Below, piece by piece: positions 25,319 through 34,879 of a stretch of 64,000 nucleotides of DNA. This DNA is from SHZI01 sp963698405 (GTDB lineage: Bacteria; Pseudomonadota; Gammaproteobacteria; Steroidobacterales; GCA-2729495): assembly GCA_963698405.1 (NCBI GenBank), contig CAVOQT010000004.1, forward strand, positions 1-64,000, given 5' to 3'. The notes below the pieces were generated by a model. That model was not told the DNA's origin and did no database searches. It saw only the letters and a program-made list of their open reading frames with translations. The position numbers and the translations under genes were made by a program. Within the stretch, counting starts at the first letter, position 1; every line of letters begins with the position of its first letter.

Positions 25319-26683
25319 GTGCCATTCATTCCACATACCGATGACGATCTGGCCGTCATGCTGCAGACGGTCGGCGTGTCTGATATCGATACCCTGTTCG
25401 ATGAAATTCCCGCAGCACTGCGGATCGCCGGCTTGCCGGGTGTGCCACCGGGTCTGTCAGAGGCTGCCGTGACGCGGTTGATGCGCGAGCGGGCTGCACG
25501 CAATGCCAATAGCCTCTGTTTTCTTGGCGCCGGTGCCTATGAGCACCATATCCCGGCGGCAGTATGGGAACTCGCAACGCGTGGTGAGTTTTACTCTGCC
25601 TATACGCCGTATCAGGCCGAAGCCAGTCAGGGCACGCTGCAACTGATCTATGAGTACCAGTCGATGCTGGCTGGGCTGGTCGATCTCGATGTCTCCAATG
25701 CCTCGCTGTACGACGGGGCGACCGCGTTTGCCGAAGCCTGCCTGATGGCAGTGCGTGCCAGCCGCAATGGCAGTGCGCGGCGGGTGCTGGTGGCCCGCTA
25801 CCTGCATCCGCTCTGGCGCAAGGCTGCCGAGACCTTGCTGGTCGGGCAGGCTATCGAACTGGTTGAGCTGCCGGTGCGCAACGGATGCACCGATACGGAT
25901 GCATTGGCTGCGCTGGATGTCACTGAATTTGCGGCAGTGTGCCTGCCGTGGCCGAATTTTATCGGTGGCCTGGAGCCGGTCGATGCGCTGACCGACTGGG
26001 CGCACAACCACAAACTGCTGGTGATCGCCGTTTGCAATCCGGTGGCGCTCGGCCTGCTCAAGCCGCCCGGCAAGTGGGGCGCGCAGGGCGCAGATATCGC
26101 CTGTGGTGAAGGGCAGCCGCTGGGCATTCCGCTGGCTTCGGGTGGTCCGTATTTTGGTTTCATGGCCTGCCGCCAGGCGCTGGTGCGGCAGATGCCGGGC
26201 CGGATCGTCGGCCAGACACTGGATATCGAAGGGCGGCGCGGATTCACGCTGACCCTGCAGGCCCGTGAACAGCATATCCGTCGCTCGAAGGCGACTTCCA
26301 ATATCTGCACCAATCAGGGTTTGATGGTGACTGCTGCCACCATCCATCTGTCCTTGCTCGGTAGCGAAGGCTTGCGACGGGTCGCTGCGCAGTGCCATGC
26401 GAATACCCGGTCGCTGGTCGCTGCGTTGACCAGCCTGGATGGCGTGGAGTTGTGTTGCGCGCCGTATTTTCACGAAGCAGTCCTGAAGCTGCCGCAGCCT
26501 GTCGCTCCGCTACTCGCTGAACTGGCGGCCGCCGGGATACTGGGTGGCTACGATCTGACGGCCGATTTTCCTGAGCTCGGACCGGCACTGCTGGTCTGTG
26601 CAACCGAATTGCGTACCGCTGAGGATATCGATCTCTATCGTCAGGTATTGGCCCGGGCGCTGGGTATGGCTGCTGCCGCATGA
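25319..26683 (+). CDS. gcvPA: Glycine dehydrogenase (decarboxylating) subunit 1
   Basis: N-terminal-half subunit (454 residues) of a split P protein; with GcvPB it forms the PLP enzyme that decarboxylates glycine onto lipoyl-H. It begins with GTG (PFIPHTDDDLAVML) and contains FLGAGAYEHHIPAAVWELATR and YTPYQAEASQGTLQLIYEYQ, typical of this subunit. It carries no PLP lysine, as expected. Its stop overlaps the start of gcvPB by four bases (ATGA). Split P proteins are common in Xanthomonadales and Gram-positive bacteria, while E. coli has one long chain. Confidence 0.97.
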   Translation: MPFIPHTDDDLAVMLQTVGVSDIDTLFDEIPAALRIAGLPGVPPGLSEAAVTRLMRERAARNANSLCFLGAGAYEHHIPAAVWELATRGEFYSAYTPYQAEASQGTLQLIYEYQSMLAGLVDLDVSNASLYDGATAFAEACLMAVRASRNGSARRVLVARYLHPLWRKAAETLLVGQAIELVELPVRNGCTDTDALAALDVTEFAAVCLPWPNFIGGLEPVDALTDWAHNHKLLVIAVCNPVALGLLKPPGKWGAQGADIACGEGQPLGIPLASGGPYFGFMACRQALVRQMPGRIVGQTLDIEGRRGFTLTLQAREQHIRRSKATSNICTNQGLMVTAATIHLSLLGSEGLRRVAAQCHANTRSLVAALTSLDGVELCCAPYFHEAVLKLPQPVAPLLAELAAAGILGGYDLTADFPELGPALLVCATELRTAEDIDLYRQVLARALGMAAAA

Positions 26684-28155
26684 AGCACGAAGACCTGATT
26701 TTTGAACATTCCCGACCCGGGCGGCGTGCCACGACGCATGCGCCGGCGACGCTGGCGGCAATCGATGATCTGCCGGCCAGCGTGCTGCGCCAGGAGCCGC
26801 CACTGTTGCCCGAGGTTTCAGAGTTGCAGGTGGTGCGGCATTTCACCCGGCTGTCGCAGCTCAACTTCTCGATCGACACGCACTTCTATCCGCTTGGCTC
26901 CTGCACGATGAAATACAACCCGCGGGCATCGAATACGCTGGCGATGTTGCCCGGCTTCCTCGCACGGCATCCGCTTGAGCCGGACAGTCATGCGCAGGGC
27001 GTACTTGAATCACTGTTCGAGTTGCAGGAGATGCTGAAGGCAGCGACCGGCATGAGCGGTGTCTCGCTGACGCCGATGGCCGGTGCGCAGGGCGAGTTTG
27101 CCGGTATCGCCATGATTCGCGCCTATCACCTGGCGCGTGGCGATACTGAACGCACGCAGGTCATCGTTCCGGATGCGGCGCACGGTACCAATCCGGCGAC
27201 CGCGACCATGTGTGGCTGTGAAGCGATAGAAATCCCGACCGGCCCGGACGGCGATGTGGACCTCGATGCCCTGCGCCAGGTGGTCGGGCCAAAAACCGCT
27301 GCGATCATGCTGACCAATCCGTCCACGCTGGGTGTGTTTGAGCGCCGTATCAGCGAGATTGCCGGGATCGTCCACGCTGCAGGCGGACTGCTCTATTACG
27401 ATGGTGCGAACCTCAACGCGATCCTCGGTCGTGCGCTGCCGGCGGGCATGGGCTTCGACGTCGTGCATATCAATCTGCACAAGACTTTTTCGACGCCGCA
27501 CGGTGGCGGTGGTCCCGGCGCCGGTATCGTGGCGGTAAACCCGCGCCTCGAACCCTTTCTGCCCATCCCGATCGTGGGCAAGCGCGATGACAGTTACGTA
27601 TGGCTGACGGAATCTGACTGTCCACAGAGCATAGGCCGGCTGTCGGGCTTCATGGGCAACACCGGTATCCTGTTGCGCGCTTATGTCTATATGCGTCTGC
27701 TGGGTGCGGAAGGCATGCGCCGGGTGTCGGGCTATGCAACGCTGAATGCGAACTACCTGTTTGCCCGGCTGGCAGCAGCCGGTTTCACGATTGCCTATCC
27801 GCGGCGACGGGCGAGTCATGAATTCATCATCTCGCTCAAGGACATCGCTCGCGAGACAGGTGCCACTGCGATGGATTTCGCCAAGGCGCTGCTGGATCGT
27901 GGCTTCCATGCGCCGACCACCTATTTCCCGCTGCTGGTTCCAGAGTGTCTGCTGATCGAGCCGACCGAGACAGAGGCCCGGCAGGAGCTGGATGCCTTCG
28001 TGCAGGCGCTGGTCGAGATCCGCGACCTGGCCATCCGCGATGTCGGTGAACTCAAGCGCGCCCCGCAGACCACTCCGGTACGACGGCTGGACGATGTGCG
28101 CGCCGCCCGGCAGCTGGATCTGACCTGGCAGGGCAAGCCCAGAACCGTCAACTGA
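26680..28155 (+). CDS. gcvPB: Glycine dehydrogenase (decarboxylating) subunit 2
   Basis: PLP-bearing subunit of the split P protein, 491 residues. The Schiff-base lysine is in HINLHKTFSTPHGGGGPG. SLTPMAGAQGEFAG and PDAAHGTNPATA are further family landmarks. It completes the glycine cleavage operon, which with lipoamide dehydrogenase (not in this window) turns glycine into CO2, ammonia and methylene-THF. Confidence 0.97.
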   Translation: MKHEDLIFEHSRPGRRATTHAPATLAAIDDLPASVLRQEPPLLPEVSELQVVRHFTRLSQLNFSIDTHFYPLGSCTMKYNPRASNTLAMLPGFLARHPLEPDSHAQGVLESLFELQEMLKAATGMSGVSLTPMAGAQGEFAGIAMIRAYHLARGDTERTQVIVPDAAHGTNPATATMCGCEAIEIPTGPDGDVDLDALRQVVGPKTAAIMLTNPSTLGVFERRISEIAGIVHAAGGLLYYDGANLNAILGRALPAGMGFDVVHINLHKTFSTPHGGGGPGAGIVAVNPRLEPFLPIPIVGKRDDSYVWLTESDCPQSIGRLSGFMGNTGILLRAYVYMRLLGAEGMRRVSGYATLNANYLFARLAAAGFTIAYPRRRASHEFIISLKDIARETGATAMDFAKALLDRGFHAPTTYFPLLVPECLLIEPTETEARQELDAFVQALVEIRDLAIRDVGELKRAPQTTPVRRLDDVRAARQLDLTWQGKPRTVN

Positions 28156-28193
28156 TTCCACGCGCTGCAGGCGCATCTCCGGGGAGTGAAGAT

Positions 28194-29132
28194 TTGTCAG
28201 CCTTGATCTGCGGTTCCATTGCCTACGACAACATCATGGTGTTTCAGGGACGCTTCAAGGAGCACATCCTTCCCGACCAGATTCATATTCTCAACGTTGC
28301 GTTTCTCGTGCCCGAATTGCGCCGGGAGTTCGGCGGCTGTGCCGGCAACATTGCCTATAACCTGAAACTGCTCGGTGATGAGCCACTGATCATGGCTACC
28401 GTGGGCGGCGACTTCGGCAGCTATCGGACCTGGCTCGAGCGTCACGCGATCGATCAGCGCTATATCCGCGAGCTGCCGGACACCCTGTGTGCACAGGCCT
28501 ACATCACTACGGATCTCGACGATAACCAGATCACTGCTTTCCATCCCGGTGCGATGAATCATGCGCATGCCAACCGGGTGCCAGCTGACATTGGTCTGCG
28601 GCTCGGCATGATTTCCCCTGATGGACGCGACGGCATGATCGAGCATGCGGAGCAGTTTCATGCTGCCGGCATTCCATTCATCTTTGATCCGGGACAGGGA
28701 TTGCCCATGTTCGGTGGTGAAGAGTTGCGCCGCTTCATCGAGCTGGCGACGTGGGTCGCCGTCAACGATTACGAAGCGAAGCTGCTCAGTGAGCGGACCG
28801 GATGGAGTGAGGCGGAACTGGCACGCCACGTCGATGCGCTGATCGTGACACGTGGCGCGCAGGGTTCGACGATCTGGTCAAAGGGCGAGACCATCACGAT
28901 TCCGGCCGTCAAACCCGCTGCGATCCTGGATCCGACCGGTTGCGGCGATGCCTACCGGGCCGGCCTGCTGTTTGGTCTCGCGCGTGGCCTGTCCTGGGCT
29001 GAAACCGGCCGCGTCGCGGCCTTGCTCGGCGCCATCAAGATCGCGCACTGCGGCACACAAAACCATCACTTCAGCCCTGCATCATTGGCACAGGAGTTTC
29101 GTGCGGCGTTCGGGCATGCGCTCAGCATCTAG
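28194..29132 (+). CDS. PfkB-family carbohydrate/nucleoside kinase
   Basis: Ribokinase-fold kinase of 312 residues, closest in form to adenosine-kinase-like members. PfkB signatures are GGCAGNIAYNLKLLG at the N-terminus and DPTGCGDAYRAGLLFGL near the C-terminus, where Asp is the catalytic base and GCGD the anion hole. The start is TTG 28194, preceded by GGGGAGTGA; no suitable ATG exists. It follows gcvPB by 38 bases and overlaps the HtrA-like gene by 17, so all may be co-transcribed. The substrate could be adenosine or a sugar and cannot be decided here. Confidence 0.85.
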   Translation: MSALICGSIAYDNIMVFQGRFKEHILPDQIHILNVAFLVPELRREFGGCAGNIAYNLKLLGDEPLIMATVGGDFGSYRTWLERHAIDQRYIRELPDTLCAQAYITTDLDDNQITAFHPGAMNHAHANRVPADIGLRLGMISPDGRDGMIEHAEQFHAAGIPFIFDPGQGLPMFGGEELRRFIELATWVAVNDYEAKLLSERTGWSEAELARHVDALIVTRGAQGSTIWSKGETITIPAVKPAAILDPTGCGDAYRAGLLFGLARGLSWAETGRVAALLGAIKIAHCGTQNHHFSPASLAQEFRAAFGHALSI

Positions 29133-31926
29133 CCGCCTGGCGCTGGCTTTATGCCTGGCTGCGGTTCCGGCCGCATGGGCTGCCGATGATTCTGCCGCCG
29201 GGGCCTGGTCGGCAACCATCGAGCGCATTTCTCCCGCAGTCCTTTCCATCCAGGTGGATGCGACACGTGCCTTCGACACCGAGTGGAACGCATCGAGTCA
29301 GGCGACCGGTTTTGTAGTTGATGCCGAACGCGGCCTGATCCTCACCAATCGCCATGTTGTCACTGCCGGGCCAGTGCGTGCGGTTGCCATCCTCACCAAC
29401 CAGGAAGAAGTCGAACTCACTCCGGTGTACCGCGATCCGGTACATGATTTCGGCTTCTATCGTTACGATCCGAAAGCCCTGAAGTACGTCAGACCGCAGG
29501 CCCTGCAGTTGAAGCCGGACGCTGCCCAGATCGGGCGTGAGATCCGTGTGGTTGGCAACGATGGCGGTGAGCAGCTGTCGATCCTGTCGGGGACCATTGC
29601 CCGGCTGCGCCGCGAAGCTCCGGACTATGGGCGCGGCAAGTACAACGATTTCAATACCTTTTACCTGCAGGCTGCATCCAGTACCTCGGGTGGCTCATCG
29701 GGAGCCCCGGTGATCGATATCAACGGTGATGTGCTGGCACTGAATGCCGGTGCCAGCAGCCAGACCGCATCGAGTTTCTTTCTGCCGCTCGATCGCGTGC
29801 AACGGGCGCTGACGCTGTTGCGTGCCGGCCAGCCGGTGACACGTGGCACGCTGGGGGCGATTTTTGCCTATACGGCTTTCGATGAACTGCGTCGCCTGGG
29901 CTTGCGTGAGGCGAGCGAAGCAACGGTACGCCGGCGTTTTCCCGATGGTATCGGCATGCTGGTAGTCAGCGAGGTTCTGCCGGGTACTGCCGCCGCCGGG
30001 GTCTTGCAGGTCGGCGATGTTCTCGTGCAGGTGAATGGCGACTACGTGTCTGAATTCGTGCCACTCGATGCTGCGCTCGATCAACGTGTGGGCCAGTCGG
30101 TCGATCTGGTAGTCGAGCGCGGTGGCCAGGTCATGTATCTGGCCATGCAGGTGCAGGATCTGCACCAGTTCAATCCGGATGAGTATCTGCAGTTTGGCGA
30201 TGCCATCGTCAACAATCTGTCGTATCAGCAGGCACGCCACTTCAACCGTGCTGCCGAGGGCGTGTATGTGGCCAACCCCGGCTTCACGCTGGCAGCGGCC
30301 GGTATTCCACGCGGTGCGTTGATCGTGGCTGCCGGTGCCGAGGCGCTAAACACCATCGACGACCTCGAGAAGGTGCTGGCTGGTCTGGCCGATCAGCAGC
30401 GGGTTGCGCTGCGCTTCATCACTGCCGATGAGCCTGGTTCCAGCCGGCTGCGCGTGATGCGCATGGATCGCCGCTGGTTTCCGGCCGTGCGCTGTCAGCG
30501 GGATGATGTGCGTGGCGAATGGCCGTGCCGCGAACTGCAGGCAGGACCGCCGGCTGCGCCACCAGAGGGAGGTACCGCGAGCTTCGGCCAGCAACGCGAT
30601 GCTCGACTGCGCCGGATCGCACCTTCGCTGGTGCTGGTCAATTTCGATATGCCCTATGTGGTGTCTGGTGTCGCCGAACAGCACTACTACGGCACCGGTG
30701 TCGTGGTTGATGCGCAACGCGGTTACGTGGTTGTCGATCGCAATACGATCCCCGAGGCCATGGGCGACGTGCGGATTACCTTTGGCGGCACGCTCGAAAT
30801 ACCGGCGCGCGTGGCTTTCGTGCATCCCGCGCACAACCTTGCGCTGGTGGCTTACGATCCGGCCCTGATCGGTGATACGCCGGTGCAGTCAGTACGCCTG
30901 AACACCGCCATACCGGATCCGGATGATGAGTTGTGGGTGATCGGTCTGCGCGGCGGTGACAAGCTGGTTGCTCAGCCGACCACGTTTTCTTCGCTGGCAC
31001 CGGTCAGGTACCCGCTGTCGCGCACCATGCGGTTTCGCGAGAGCAATCTGGAAACCCTGGCGCTGGTCAATCCGCCCGACGACCTCGATGGTGTAGTGAC
31101 TAACCGCAGGGGCGAGGTGATAGCTCTGTGGTCGAGTTTTGCATGGCAGGGCAACGGCCAATTGCAGCAGGAAAATCTCGGTATGCCGGCCGAGTACGTC
31201 GGTGAACTCCTGGATCTCGCCCGCAGTGGCAGGATGCTGCACTCACTGGAAGTGGAGTGGACGCAGATGTCCCTGGCTGCTGCACGTCGACTGGGGCTAC
31301 CGGCAGCATGGGCGCAACGCATTGCTGAGCAGGATCCAGAACGTCGGCAGTTGCTCAGCGTAACGCGCACGGTGGCAGGGTCGCCGGCGGCAGAATTGCT
31401 GCAGCCCGGTGATTTGCTGTTGACCATCGACGGCGTTCCGGCGACGCGCTTTCGCAAGGTCGAGCAGTTGGCACAGAAGCCGGCGGTTGTGTTGGAGGTG
31501 CTCCGCGACAGTCAGGTGCTCAGTCTCGACGTAGCCACGGTGTCGCTCGATGGCACCGGCATACGTCGTGCGCTGCTCTGGGCGGGTGCCTTGCTGCAGG
31601 CGCCATACCGGGATATGGCGGCACAACGCGGCGTCGAACAGACCGGCGTATATGTGTCGTACTTTGCCTATGGTTCGCCGGCTTCGCGCTATGGTCTGTT
31701 TGCCGGACGGCGGATCATGGCCGTGGATGGCACTGCCATTGCCGATCTGGATCAATTTATTGCTGTGGTCAGCAACAAGCGCCACCGTGACTCGGTGCGT
31801 CTTTCAACCGTTACCTGGAACGGGCAGGTCGAAGTGCTGACACTCAGGCTGGATGATACCTACTGGCCGTCATGCCAGATCGTCTGGCATGACGGCCACT
31901 GGCAGCGCGAAGTGCTGTTACGGTGA
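29116..31926 (+). CDS. Double HtrA-like serine protease with PDZ domains (Nma111-like)
   Basis: Exported protein of 936 residues with a signal peptide (residues 1-22, AWA|ADD). The first trypsin-like domain has the triad His80 (LTNRH), Asp111 (HDFGF) and Ser195 (GGSSGAP), followed by a PDZ domain around 280-385. A second HtrA-like repeat starts near 500 (LVLVNFDMPY) but lacks His and Ser at the expected places, and a further PDZ-like region occupies 770-930. This two-repeat layout matches the fungal/bacterial Nma111 family and not DegP/DegS, which have one protease domain. The start is ATG 29116; the longer upstream reading frame lies within the kinase gene. Probably periplasmic protein quality control; substrate unknown. 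Confidence 0.83.
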   Translation: MRSASSRLALALCLAAVPAAWAADDSAAGAWSATIERISPAVLSIQVDATRAFDTEWNASSQATGFVVDAERGLILTNRHVVTAGPVRAVAILTNQEEVELTPVYRDPVHDFGFYRYDPKALKYVRPQALQLKPDAAQIGREIRVVGNDGGEQLSILSGTIARLRREAPDYGRGKYNDFNTFYLQAASSTSGGSSGAPVIDINGDVLALNAGASSQTASSFFLPLDRVQRALTLLRAGQPVTRGTLGAIFAYTAFDELRRLGLREASEATVRRRFPDGIGMLVVSEVLPGTAAAGVLQVGDVLVQVNGDYVSEFVPLDAALDQRVGQSVDLVVERGGQVMYLAMQVQDLHQFNPDEYLQFGDAIVNNLSYQQARHFNRAAEGVYVANPGFTLAAAGIPRGALIVAAGAEALNTIDDLEKVLAGLADQQRVALRFITADEPGSSRLRVMRMDRRWFPAVRCQRDDVRGEWPCRELQAGPPAAPPEGGTASFGQQRDARLRRIAPSLVLVNFDMPYVVSGVAEQHYYGTGVVVDAQRGYVVVDRNTIPEAMGDVRITFGGTLEIPARVAFVHPAHNLALVAYDPALIGDTPVQSVRLNTAIPDPDDELWVIGLRGGDKLVAQPTTFSSLAPVRYPLSRTMRFRESNLETLALVNPPDDLDGVVTNRRGEVIALWSSFAWQGNGQLQQENLGMPAEYVGELLDLARSGRMLHSLEVEWTQMSLAAARRLGLPAAWAQRIAEQDPERRQLLSVTRTVAGSPAAELLQPGDLLLTIDGVPATRFRKVEQLAQKPAVVLEVLRDSQVLSLDVATVSLDGTGIRRALLWAGALLQAPYRDMAAQRGVEQTGVYVSYFAYGSPASRYGLFAGRRIMAVDGTAIADLDQFIAVVSNKRHRDSVRLSTVTWNGQVEVLTLRLDDTYWPSCQIVWHDGHWQREVLLR
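31864..31898. repeat. Perfect 15-bp inverted repeat within coding sequence
   Basis: TGGCCGTCATGCCAG (31864-31878) and its exact complement (31884-31898) flank a five-base loop. The hairpin lies in the last 20 codons of the HtrA-like gene, just before the overlap with a convergent gene. It has no T run on either strand, so it is not a standard intrinsic terminator. Confidence 0.8.
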
Positions 31927-32694
31927 CGGGTCGGGCTTCAGTTCGCTGAAGCGTGAGCGCCAGTCCGTCATCGGCGAACCTTGGGCCGTATTGGTCTCGA
32001 AGGTCCGGTTGAGCGCTTCGGGGTATTTGAGCGCCTGTACGCAGATTGTGGCGAGATCGGTGCGTGCAATCGTGGTTTGTCCCCGCACCTCGTCGCCCTG
32101 CTCCATGACAAAGGCGCTTTCGCCAGATGCCCCGTTCGTCAGCCCGCCCGGACGGATGATCGTGTAGGGCACGCCGCTGGCACGCAACGCATCTTCACCC
32201 TTCAGTTTCCAGATGAGTACATCACCGAACATCCGGTTCAGGGGGTGATCCTTCTGCGTCACCGAGCGCGATGAAACGAGGACGAACTGCTTGATGCCTG
32301 CGGCTGATGCGGCTGCCGCCAGATTCTTTACGCCTTCATAGTCGACGACTTCGGGGCGGGACGGGCCTTTGGCACCCTTGGCACCGATCGCCGAGATCAC
32401 CGCGTCTGCACCCTGCATGGCAGGCTTCAGCGTGGCGGGATCGGTGACATCGCCAGTTACATACGTTACTTGATCACCAAGAACTGCCCGGGCTTTCACC
32501 GGGTCGCGTACCAGGGCGCGCACCGTGTAGCCTTCGGCCAGCAACTGGGCGACAACCGGTGTGCCGGTACGTCCGGTAGCGCCGGCCACCAGTACTGTTT
32601 TCGGTGCTGCCGGGAGACTGGCGGTGCCGGTCGAGCATGCGGCAAGTGTCAACATGCAGGCGCCAATCAGGGTGGCTCTTCTGGTCATGGACAT
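31918..32694 (-). CDS. NAD(P)-binding atypical SDR with lipoprotein signal
   Basis: Protein of about 258 residues. An N-terminal lipoprotein signal ends in LTLAAC with the lipobox cysteine near residue 20. A Rossmann fold of the NmrA/YwnB-like atypical SDR type follows, with VAGATGRTGTPVV as dinucleotide-binding loop, DAVISAIGAKG and the strand FVLVSSRSV. ATG 32694 is chosen for its GGAGAG site seven bases upstream. SDR proteins are normally cytoplasmic, so a lipobox is unexpected. It overlaps the HtrA-like gene tail-to-tail by nine bases and is divergent from the aldo/keto reductase. Confidence 0.8.
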   Translation of the reverse strand: MSMTRRATLIGACMLTLAACSTGTASLPAAPKTVLVAGATGRTGTPVVAQLLAEGYTVRALVRDPVKARAVLGDQVTYVTGDVTDPATLKPAMQGADAVISAIGAKGAKGPSRPEVVDYEGVKNLAAAASAAGIKQFVLVSSRSVTQKDHPLNRMFGDVLIWKLKGEDALRASGVPYTIIRPGGLTNGASGESAFVMEQGDEVRGQTTIARTDLATICVQALKYPEALNRTFETNTAQGSPMTDWRSRFSELKPDPSP

Positions 32695-32779
32695 GGGCGG
32701 ACTCTCCATTAAACGTTGAAAGAGCATACTCAAGAGCTTCGGGCTGCGCGAGTCCTGCAGAGGCGGGTATTATCAGCGC

Positions 32780-33763
32780 ATGCAGCAGCGCAAACTCGGC
32801 AATACCGGTGAATCCATATCTGCGATCGGCCTGGGCTGTATGGGCATGGTCGGCTGGTATGGGGAGCGTGATGATGCTGAGGCGCGGGCCACCGTGCATC
32901 GCGCCCTTGATCTCGGTATCAATCACCTCGATACGGCTGCCGTTTACCAGGACGGTGCCAACGAACGCTTTGTGGGAGAGGCGATTCGCGGGCGCCGCAA
33001 CGAGTCGTTCATTGCGACCAAGTGTGGCCTGTCGCGTACACCGGACGGAAAAATAGCAACTGACAACCGGGCCTCCACAATCCGCAGTTCCTGCGACGAG
33101 AGCCTGCAGCGGCTTGGTGTCGAGCAGATCGACCTGTACTACCTGCACCGCATCGATCCCGGCGTGCCGATCGAGGACTCGATGGGGGTGATGGCCGATC
33201 TGGTGCGGGTGGGCAAGATCCGCTTTGCGGGCATTTCTGAAGCCAGCCCGGAGACATTGCGTCGCGCGCATCGGACGCATCCGGTCGCAGCCCTGCAGAG
33301 CGAGCTCTCGCCATGGACGCGTACGGCCTGTCGTGCGGCGCTCGATACCTGCCAGGAACTCGGCATCGCATTTGTCGCATACAGTCCGCTGGGACGCGGT
33401 TTCCTGACCGGCACCATCAGTAGTGCCGATGATTTTCCCGCAGGCGATACACGGCGCCTGTTCCCGCGTTTCCAGGCTGACAATCTGCGTCATAACCTCG
33501 CCGCAGCCGAGCGCTTGCGGGAGTTGGCACGCGGCATCGGTTGTACGCCAGCTCAGCTTTCGCTGGCCTGGGTACTTGCCCAGTGGCGTGGTGTGCTGCC
33601 GATTCCCGGTACGAAGAAGCGGCGCTATCTTGAAGAGAACGCTGTGGCGGCTGAGCTGCAGCTGTCTGCCGGGCAGCTGGCCGCGGTTGCCGATGCGATA
33701 CCCGACGACCTGGTGCATGGTGAGCGTTATCCGGATGGTATGCAGGGGACTTTGAATGTCTGA
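32780..33763 (+). CDS. Aldo/keto reductase
   Basis: NADPH-dependent (beta/alpha)8 oxidoreductase of 327 residues, resembling the AKR13-type subgroup. The catalytic tetrad is visible: Asp51 and Tyr56 (LDTAAVY), Lys81 (ATKCG) and His123 (YYLHRID). The cofactor-binding end is IPGTKKRRYLEENAVAAE. The closing residues overlap the next gene by eight bases. It probably reduces small aldehydes or ketones; the substrate is not evident. Confidence 0.92.
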   Translation: MQQRKLGNTGESISAIGLGCMGMVGWYGERDDAEARATVHRALDLGINHLDTAAVYQDGANERFVGEAIRGRRNESFIATKCGLSRTPDGKIATDNRASTIRSSCDESLQRLGVEQIDLYYLHRIDPGVPIEDSMGVMADLVRVGKIRFAGISEASPETLRRAHRTHPVAALQSELSPWTRTACRAALDTCQELGIAFVAYSPLGRGFLTGTISSADDFPAGDTRRLFPRFQADNLRHNLAAAERLRELARGIGCTPAQLSLAWVLAQWRGVLPIPGTKKRRYLEENAVAAELQLSAGQLAAVADAIPDDLVHGERYPDGMQGTLNV

Positions 33764-34307
33764 GTCCGGCCGGTTCCGCTGGAGCCGACTCTGTGCGCTC
33801 GTGCTGTTGTTGCCGCTGTTGTCTGGCGGTTGCGCGCTGTTCAAGGGCAAGCTTGAGGCACCGAAGGTCACGCTTCAGGGTGTCATGCTCGAGAAGCTGG
33901 AGCGCGGCAGTCAGGTGTTGCGCTGCCGGTTGGTGCTTGAGAACCCGAACAACAAGGACCTCAAGGTGATCGGTGGCAAGCTCAGGCTGGAGATCGATGG
34001 TGTATCAGCTGGCAAGGGTGAAACGATCGAGGGTTTTGTGCTGCCGGCACTGGATTCGAAGGAAGTCGACCTGCGCGTTACGCTGGATCTGCTCTCATCG
34101 CTGACCGGCGCATTGCGCTCGCTGGGCTCTGGCAAGCCGGAGCTTGAATATACTCTGCAGGGCTACGTGGACCTGGATGTAAGGGCGCTGGGTCGCCTGC
34201 CTTTCAAGACCGGAGGCACGATCAAGCCTGAAGAACTGCTGCGGCATGTGCCGGGCATATTGCGATCCATACCTGGCAGGAGTAACCAACATGACGACAC
34301 TGAGTGA
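33756..34307 (+). CDS. LEA14/WHy-domain lipoprotein
   Basis: Protein of 183 residues with a lipoprotein signal (LLPLLSGGC; lipid-attached Cys near residue 26). A water-stress/LEA type 2 beta-sandwich follows, with the typical LRCRLVLENPNNKDLKVIGGKLRLEIDG pattern cut at its NPN core. LEA14-like lipoproteins are found in many proteobacteria with unclear envelope or stress roles. It overlaps both the aldo/keto reductase gene upstream and the next gene downstream (17 bases), so the three are likely one operon. Confidence 0.82.
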   Translation: MSESGRFRWSRLCALVLLLPLLSGGCALFKGKLEAPKVTLQGVMLEKLERGSQVLRCRLVLENPNNKDLKVIGGKLRLEIDGVSAGKGETIEGFVLPALDSKEVDLRVTLDLLSSLTGALRSLGSGKPELEYTLQGYVDLDVRALGRLPFKTGGTIKPEELLRHVPGILRSIPGRSNQHDDTE

Positions 34308-34851
34308 GCAGATAGCGGGTGAGCGTCGTCGCCTGAAGTCGATACGGCAATTGCTGACTACAGCGGTGGCGCGCAAGTCCGGCGGAAACTCGTCCTTTGT
34401 GCCGTTCTATATAGCGCTTGGCGACTATATGGAGGCGGCCATGGAGCGCCTCCATGCCCAGGACATCAAGATGGGCGACATGATTCGTCGCAAGCTCGTC
34501 ACGCTGGACGACAAGGCGGTACAGGCACTCGATGAATTGCATGAACGTCTGACCGGCAACCAGGCGCATCTGACGGTTTTCTCTGCGGCCAAAAGCGCAT
34601 TGCAGAGCGAGGGGGTCGAGGCGCTCGAGCGATTTGAGCAGGCGAGTACGGCTTACACGGCCTATATCATGGCCAATATGGGCCATCATGGCGGGACCAC
34701 TGAACTGGCGGCGAAGTTGTTCAGCGAAGCTGACTGGGCATACATGGCTGGTATCACCGAAGCGGAAACCAGGCTGGAGCAGCAGCTCCATGACCGGGTA
34801 TTTGCGCTGCTGCCGGCAGCCCTGGCAGATCTGCAACCCACTGCTGGCTGA
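34291..34851 (+). CDS. Hypothetical helical protein
   Basis: A 186-residue protein that I do not recognise. It is predicted almost entirely alpha-helical, acidic and soluble, with a long central helix region (KMGDMIRRKLVTLDDKAVQALDEL). There is no signal peptide and no cysteine. ATG 34291 has CAGGAG at good distance and overlaps the LEA14-like gene by 17 bases, so it is translated from the same mRNA. Hemerythrin-like and DUF families were considered but the needed histidines are absent. Confidence 0.72.
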   Translation: MTTLSEQIAGERRRLKSIRQLLTTAVARKSGGNSSFVPFYIALGDYMEAAMERLHAQDIKMGDMIRRKLVTLDDKAVQALDELHERLTGNQAHLTVFSAAKSALQSEGVEALERFEQASTAYTAYIMANMGHHGGTTELAAKLFSEADWAYMAGITEAETRLEQQLHDRVFALLPAALADLQPTAG

Positions 34852-34879
34852 ACAGCTGGAAACGGCGAGTGGTGCTGCC

